From CAZDIO01 sp964505555 (lineage in GTDB: Bacteria; Bdellovibrionota_C; UBA2361; SZUA-149; CAZDIO01), in assembly GCA_964505555.1 (NCBI GenBank), contig CAZDIO010000102.1:1-64000 (forward strand): a stretch of DNA of 64,000 nt, read 5' to 3'. The position numbers and the translations under genes were made by a program. The notes under the pieces were generated by a model. That model made no database searches. It worked only from the letters and a program-made list of their open reading frames with translations, and had not been told where the DNA came from. This document shows positions 59,837 to 64,000 of this stretch, one piece after another. How positions within the stretch are numbered: position 1 is the stretch's first letter; every line of letters starts with the position of its first letter.

Positions 59837-60550
59837 GTGGTGAAAGGGACAACGGAAAAATTAACTGAAGAGCAGATTCCCCTCGTAATTGAAAATATTC
59901 TTTATGCAAAAAAACTGGCGAGGCAGTTTTATCAACAACGAAGCCACTTCGGTTTCGATGTTGAGGATTTTGAAGGCGCAGCATTGTTTGGATTATGTGA
60001 CGCTGCAAGGAGGTTTGAGCCTGATAAGACACTTCATTTTAGAACATTTTCCTATTTTCGCATTCGGGGTGCGATGTATGATCTGCTGCGACATGGGGGG
60101 GGAATTTCGAAGAAACACTTCAAGTGTTTCATTGAAAATCGAAATCAAACGGGAGAGGGGACAAAACCTCGAGCAGAGGAAGAAGGGAGCCTCCCCTATT
60201 CATTTGCAAGAACTGCTGAGGAGTTATCGAGCATTATTGCCACGATTGAAGAGATCGATATCGCTGTGCATGTCAGCACGGACAGCGAGATTCCTGAACT
60301 CAGCTACGCACGAGACCTAAATCCTGAAGAGATCAATACCATTCGTGCAACCCGGTCCTATATTAGAAAACTTATCTCTCAACTTCCCACTGAACAACGA
60401 ACCGTAATTGAACTTCGCTACTACAATGGCGCTACCTTTGATGAAATTAGCGCAAATCTCGGTGGGCACTCACGGAGTTGGGTTTCACGAACCCATGTTC
60501 GAGCTCTTGATAATTTGCGAGGGATGATTCTTAGCGAAAGGAGAGTGTAA
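59837..60550 (+). CDS. Sigma-70-family (FliA/SigB-like) RNA polymerase sigma factor
   Basis: This is an alternative sigma factor of 237 residues. Region 2 is FDVEDFEGAALFGLCDAARR, then FRTFSYFRIRGAMYDLLRHG (about residues 36-91), and region 4 is LPTEQRTVIELRYYNGATFD, then SRSWVSRTHVRALDNL (about 187-230). The RGAMYDLLR pattern is of the FliA/sigma-28 group. The start is a GTG with AAGGAGG upstream. The gene overlaps sctJ by one base and leads the type III operon, so it probably controls it. Confidence 0.85.
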   Translation: MVKGTTEKLTEEQIPLVIENILYAKKLARQFYQQRSHFGFDVEDFEGAALFGLCDAARRFEPDKTLHFRTFSYFRIRGAMYDLLRHGGGISKKHFKCFIENRNQTGEGTKPRAEEEGSLPYSFARTAEELSSIIATIEEIDIAVHVSTDSEIPELSYARDLNPEEINTIRATRSYIRKLISQLPTEQRTVIELRYYNGATFDEISANLGGHSRSWVSRTHVRALDNLRGMILSERRV

Positions 60551-61485
60551 TGACATCCTCAAAATGGAAAGGAATTTTTCTTGCGCTCGTAGCGTTTTTT
60601 CAGGTCAGTTGTAAAGAGACCGTTCTTCATAACTTAGATGAGGTGCGAGCCAATCAGGTAAAAGTAACACTAGAGAAACGAGGAATTACTGCGCAAAAGC
60701 TTTTTGAAGGGAGCGGATGGAGTATTCGAGTCAAGCGTGCTGACGAAACAGAGGCACTCTCGATTCTTGAAGAAAGCAGAGTTCTCAAACGGAATCTCCG
60801 AACCCCGATAGAACCACCAAAGGGGCTTATTCCAAGCCGAGAGGAACGAGCATCATTTTCAGAACGGCAACTGGCGGCAAGTTTAGAAAGTACTCTTGAG
60901 CGCTTACCCTATGTGCTAGAAGCTCGAGTTCATCTGAACTTAAATGCCGAAGAGAACCTTCAAATGGTTTTGCCAAAAGAGGGCCATACGGGAAGTGCTC
61001 TGATTGTCACCGATGATCATATGCCTGATCATTTAGCAATTCAAAAATCTCAAGTACAACAACTCATTGCAGGAGCATCAGGAGTAAACCCACAATCAAT
61101 CTCGGTAGTAATCGCCAAAGCAAGTGCTGAAAACTACGCAGAGCCACAGATCCATAAAGTAGCAAAGCCAGTAGAGACGACGAAAAAAGATACTCCCTCC
61201 CATTCTCCATCGTGGATAAAAAAGCTGATAGTGCATGCTCGACAGTATCAAACATTTTTAATCTATCTCGCTGGGGTATTAATTGCAGTTCTTGCACTCC
61301 GATTGATTTTTCGAAAAAACCCATTTCGAAGTGAGCAAACAATACCGAGTTTTCAAATGCCTCCTCTGAAGAACTCAAAAAATACCGTCTCCTCTGGTGT
61401 TCTGGTCAACGGTACCCAACACGGAAATGGCAGTCAGTTTAAACTGCAACCAAACAAACAACATGAAACATTGGAGGTGTACTAA
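60550..61485 (+). CDS. sctJ: Type III secretion inner-membrane ring lipoprotein SctJ
   Basis: This is the SctJ (YscJ/PrgK/FliF-family) ring subunit of a type III secretion system. A lipoprotein signal ends at Cys 21 (LVAFFQVSC). The two ring-building domains contain RANQVKVTLEKRGITAQKLF near residue 34 and RLPYVLEARVHLNLN near 118. A C-terminal membrane helix (FLIYLAGVLIAVLALRLIF) lies near residue 236. The length of 311 residues is normal for SctJ. It starts the structural part of the operon. Confidence 0.9.
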   Translation: MTSSKWKGIFLALVAFFQVSCKETVLHNLDEVRANQVKVTLEKRGITAQKLFEGSGWSIRVKRADETEALSILEESRVLKRNLRTPIEPPKGLIPSREERASFSERQLAASLESTLERLPYVLEARVHLNLNAEENLQMVLPKEGHTGSALIVTDDHMPDHLAIQKSQVQQLIAGASGVNPQSISVVIAKASAENYAEPQIHKVAKPVETTKKDTPSHSPSWIKKLIVHARQYQTFLIYLAGVLIAVLALRLIFRKNPFRSEQTIPSFQMPPLKNSKNTVSSGVLVNGTQHGNGSQFKLQPNKQHETLEVY

Positions 61486-61486
61486 G

Positions 61487-61762
61487 ATGATGGCTTCTTC
61501 TTTAAATATCCATTGCTCACGGCGATGTGAATTGCTTCTCTGCTTAAGTTATCTCCTTACCCCAGAAGCAGTTACTTCCATCGCCTCAAAATTAGCAACC
61601 AATCGCGATCAAGCCGCGAGAAACCTTGCTCAGGCGATGATGTCACTCTCTCCTCAGTATGTACGAGACCTGAGTTTAAAAACACTTGCCAATGCCGGAA
61701 TGAGTATCGGTAATTATAAAAACCAAACGCATGCTCACGGGGTAGCCTCGAGGAAGTTGTAA
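61487..61762 (+). CDS. Small hypothetical protein in type III operon
   Basis: A 91-residue protein begins at ATG 61487, one base after the sctJ stop. The frame extends further back to 61397 within sctJ, but no ribosome binding site supports that start. It is helical (LLLCLSYLLTPEAVTSIASK, then DQAARNLAQAMMSLSP) with no membrane segment. I recognise no Sct component, though the position between sctJ and sctQ often holds SctK- or SctL-type sorting-platform proteins, which are usually longer. Confidence 0.65.
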   Translation: MMASSLNIHCSRRCELLLCLSYLLTPEAVTSIASKLATNRDQAARNLAQAMMSLSPQYVRDLSLKTLANAGMSIGNYKNQTHAHGVASRKL

Positions 61763-61763
61763 A

Positions 61764-62687
61764 ATGAAAGAGAACGACAACAATACGTTTGTTGCTGTAA
61801 TCAGAGCAAAACTTCAAGCAGGGGGGCGCACTCTCGCATCAACGGAAAATGCACCACTGCATACACTACGATTTCGGATGATGGCAAATCAATTTCTCTC
61901 TATTCTTTCTTCGTTACTTTCTTTACATCTTACAAAGGAAGTTCATATCTCACTTGATGAGTCATCAACCTTTCCTCGATCACCTGAAGAGGGGTGCGAT
62001 GGAGAACAGGTGATCGTGAATCTTCGAGTGTATCATCAAAATATACAACTTGTTTTACCCGGAGAGCTTGTTCATGACCTTGGTGCTTACGTCCTTCATA
62101 AGATGCCAACAGCGGTAATCTCTTCTCTCACGAACGAAGAGATTACCGCTGTGAGTTTCTTAATCGCTTCAGTCCTTGCTGATCGAGCGCTCTCGAAACA
62201 ACGAATCTACCTCTCTTCAGTGCACAAAAAATGTAACGAAGAAAAACAAGAGACCTCAAAACGCGATCGAGAACAAAATCAGCAACTCTGTGTATCAGCC
62301 ACGGTTGATAAGAGTCACTACCGAGTGCTCGTACGTATCCCCGAGGAGCTTGTTGGGCGTTTAGAAAGTTATGGGAAATTAATCTTTCATAGGGAACAAA
62401 CAACACGTCTTCTTTCAAGGGTGTTTGCGCAGTGGTCGCTGCAACTTCGACTCAACGTAGGATCGCTTCACGGTCTTACTGCGCTAAAAGAAGGTCAACG
62501 TTTTCCACTTACAGAGTCTACGGGGGCACTTTTTTCTCCAAGCCCTCTCTGTGGTGAAGAAGGGGTAGCGGTTGAAATACTTTCTGCAAGTATTCCTGGA
62601 CTTTTAAAATTACGAATTAGGGGAGAAAAAGATTTATATCAACGCACTCAATGGAGGAATAATGACCAGAGAAGATGCCCACAGTAA
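61764..62687 (+). CDS. sctQ: Type III cytoplasmic ring protein SctQ, N-terminal and first SpoA part
   Basis: This is a 307-residue protein whose last third resembles a SpoA/FliN-like domain: FAQWSLQLRLNVGSLHGLTA, then LKEGQRFPLTE, near residues 220-250. The rest would be the N-terminal part of SctQ, the C-ring protein of the secretion system. The second SpoA domain is encoded by the next gene, whose ATG overlaps this gene by 26 bases. Most systems encode one long SctQ, so the split is notable. Similarity is weak, and the call leans on operon context. Confidence 0.6.
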   Translation: MKENDNNTFVAVIRAKLQAGGRTLASTENAPLHTLRFRMMANQFLSILSSLLSLHLTKEVHISLDESSTFPRSPEEGCDGEQVIVNLRVYHQNIQLVLPGELVHDLGAYVLHKMPTAVISSLTNEEITAVSFLIASVLADRALSKQRIYLSSVHKKCNEEKQETSKRDREQNQQLCVSATVDKSHYRVLVRIPEELVGRLESYGKLIFHREQTTRLLSRVFAQWSLQLRLNVGSLHGLTALKEGQRFPLTESTGALFSPSPLCGEEGVAVEILSASIPGLLKLRIRGEKDLYQRTQWRNNDQRRCPQ

Positions 62688-63027
62688 TGAATTGTTTAGA
62701 GAATTTACAAATCACCATACCCAGACGATGAACCAAAATGGGGAATCGGCTCGTGAAATAAAGCGAGAAAGCGGCTCATTGCTTACATTGCAGCAAGCAA
62801 AATTTCTTTCAGAGATACAGGTTGGGCTTGATGTCGAGATCGGAAAACTCTCCATCCCAGCAGATAAACTCATTGATCTCCTTCCTGGGCAAACATTTGA
62901 GTTTGAGTTTGATCCGCTTCTAGAGGTTTCGCTCTCACTGGGAGGAGAAAAGATAGCAAAAGCTAAATTCATGCTTGATGGAGAGACGCTCTATCTTGAA
63001 GTGAGCTCAGTAAAAACCACTTTATGA
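62662..63027 (+). CDS. Type III SctQ C-terminal SpoA-domain protein
   Basis: The 121-residue protein ends in a SpoA domain: EIQVGLDVEIGKLSIPADKL then LLPGQTFEFEFDPLLEVSLS near residues 50-90. That pattern is typical of FliN/SctQ C-terminal domains. A good ribosome binding site (GGAGG) lies inside the previous gene. It would pair with the previous gene product to rebuild SctQ, as in systems where SctQ-C is made as a separate short product. Confidence 0.75.
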   Translation: MTREDAHSNELFREFTNHHTQTMNQNGESAREIKRESGSLLTLQQAKFLSEIQVGLDVEIGKLSIPADKLIDLLPGQTFEFEFDPLLEVSLSLGGEKIAKAKFMLDGETLYLEVSSVKTTL

Positions 63028-63122
63028 CAAAACCGATCGGAAACCATTGATGGAAATAAACGATAATACGTACGAGACCTAAAAACTGTTGTGAATTAAT
63101 TGAATTAATAAGGAGAAATAAC

Positions 63123-63425
63123 ATGTCAGATGTAGCCTCGGCGCTTTTTAATATCGGAAGTGTTGTGCGTGAAACCGCAAGTTACTTACCAGAACCTGCA
63201 ACGCAAGGCGTTAGTATGTTTTCTGACGTTATGGATATCGTAAAAAGCCTCACCGGTAATGGTGTTGGTGGAGTTCCTACCGAGATCGGCGGGGACTTTA
63301 TGGAACTTCTTGAATTGCAGATTCAAACTCAGCTTGAGCTTCAGACGGTATCAATGGTGTCAAACGTTGAGAAGTCTGAACACGAATCAAAGATGGCTGC
63401 GATTCGAAACGTTCGCGTAAACTAA
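63123..63425 (+). CDS. Possible type III inner rod/needle-type protein
   Basis: A 100-residue polar protein with no signal, ending in a long amphipathic helix (FMELLELQIQTQLELQ, then TVSMVSNVEKSEHESK). Small, helical, signal-less proteins with such C-termini, encoded before SctV, are often inner rod (SctI) or needle parts. I assign rod-like because the last helix resembles SctI. It is preceded by AAGGAGAAAT and a 95-base gap. Confidence 0.45.
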   Translation: MSDVASALFNIGSVVRETASYLPEPATQGVSMFSDVMDIVKSLTGNGVGGVPTEIGGDFMELLELQIQTQLELQTVSMVSNVEKSEHESKMAAIRNVRVN

Positions 63426-63453
63426 AACAAGAAAATTAGATTGGAGAAATACT

Positions 63454-63771
63454 ATGGCCGTATCAAGTGTAACCACCGCTGCACCTCAAACAGCCGAAGG
63501 AAAAGCAGCAAAGAGTGAAGGTGAAGATAAAAAGGAGCGCACCTCTCAGGTGAACCAATGGGGAAAAGAGATCCTTGATTTAAAAACCTCAAATGCGCGT
63601 CTTCTTGAGATCGTTGAAGCAGCAACAAAAGAGGCAAATGATAGCCCCTGGGTGATGAACATGATTGAAAAGTTCATCGGTCAACGGGCGGTAAAGGGTG
63701 CCGCTGTTTCAAACATGATTCAAGCAATCATGGAAACGATGAAACGAATCGCTAATAATATTGGGCGTTAG
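63454..63771 (+). CDS. Possible type III needle-type protein
   Basis: A 105-residue protein with a disordered, charged N-terminus (about 40 residues) and a helix-turn-helix hairpin: EILDLKTSNARLLEIVEAAT, a DSP turn, then GAAVSNMIQAIMETMKRIAN. The hairpin with a proline in the turn resembles needle (SctF) proteins, but the usual length is nearer 80 residues. It follows the rod-like gene by 28 bases and precedes SctV. Confidence 0.45.
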   Translation: MAVSSVTTAAPQTAEGKAAKSEGEDKKERTSQVNQWGKEILDLKTSNARLLEIVEAATKEANDSPWVMNMIEKFIGQRAVKGAAVSNMIQAIMETMKRIANNIGR

Positions 63772-63782
63772 TTTCTGATTCC

Positions 63783-64000
63783 ATGAGGCAGCACGCCAAA
63801 ATACGCGATATTTTACTCCCTATCGCTGTTGTTGCGGTAGTAGGGATGATGATTTTTCCTTTACCATCAGGAGTGCTCGATGCGCTCCTGATGGTAAATA
63901 TCGCGTTTTCTTTAGTTCTTCTGGTAAGTTCTGTTTATCTTTCTGAACCAAGACACTTTACCTCCCTTCCAGCGATCCTTCTCCTCTCCACTCTTTTTCG
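63783..64000 (+). CDS. sctV: Type III export gate SctV (FlhA family), partial
   Basis: The window ends in this gene. The first 72 residues read MRQHAKIRDILLPIAVVAVV, then a second hydrophobic stretch LLMVNIAFSLVLLVSSVYLS and SLPAILLLSTLF. The order and spacing (first helix, Pro-Leu-Pro, LLMVNI helix, FTSLPAILLLSTLFR) match the start of the SctV/FlhA membrane domain very well. The cytoplasmic part lies beyond the end. A FlhA identity cannot be excluded, but sctJ and sctQ neighbours favour SctV. Confidence 0.85.
   Translation, partial: MRQHAKIRDILLPIAVVAVVGMMIFPLPSGVLDALLMVNIAFSLVLLVSSVYLSEPRHFTSLPAILLLSTLF

Overview
The window comes from a Gram-negative bacterium. The support for this is an O-antigen/capsule-type polysaccharide locus (Wzx, Wzy and Wzz-like proteins and an initiating sugar transferase), a type III secretion inner-membrane ring lipoprotein, and lipoprotein signals. 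The genes are moderately AT-rich. They mix deltaproteobacteria-like traits (an isolated flagellin, a type III secretion locus with its own sigma factor, Flp-type pilin) with a plasmid-like replication initiator. I cannot name the lineage from sequence alone. I saw no rRNA, tRNA, transposase or CRISPR array.

Layout. Positions 1-5.5 kb hold a type IIA topoisomerase B subunit (ParE-like), an orphan zinc/manganese-binding lipoprotein-like or periplasmic protein, a phosphoribosyltransferase-like protein and an M20 peptidase. From 5.5 to about 40 kb is a very large surface-polysaccharide region with genes on both strands. It contains glycosyltransferases of the GT-A, GT-B and GT-C types, four methyltransferases, three DegT-type sugar aminotransferases, an acetyltransferase and an oxidoreductase (a WbpB/D/E-like set), a CapD/WbpM-like 4,6-dehydratase, an epimerase, a split transketolase pair fused by overlap to an aminotransferase and an initiating sugar transferase, and Wzx, Wzy and Wzz homologues. 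Its right end (33.4-39.1 kb) is a minus-strand cassette: two membrane proteins, a membrane sulfatase-fold enzyme, a two-domain methyltransferase and a tiny YLDPGTG membrane protein.

From 40 to 50 kb are a lipoprotein, a UbiD-type decarboxylase, a previously uncalled 57-residue Flp-pilin-like gene, a flagellin with a candidate sigma-54 promoter, a lytic transglycosylase, an OsmC protein, a nucleotidyltransferase/CopG toxin-antitoxin pair with a palindrome at its start codon, a hypothetical coiled protein, a small cysteine-rich secreted peptide and isocitrate dehydrogenase. From 50 to 54.2 kb is a plasmid-style replication/partition block: an RPA-type replication initiator, a 0.9-kb AT-rich gene-free spacer, ParA, ParB and two near-identical GTACCAC palindromes that may be the partition sites. 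It is followed directly by isoprenoid (IspA) and haem (HemD, HemB) genes.

From 57 kb to the end is a virulence-type island: a 451-residue glycine-zipper protein, an internally deleted HigB toxin beside intact HigA, a FliA-like sigma factor, and a type III secretion operon (SctJ, an unknown, a split SctQ, rod- and needle-like candidates and the first residues of SctV, cut by the window edge). Long hairpin repeats of at least four types are scattered between 42 and 60 kb and sit at the edges of these accessory blocks.
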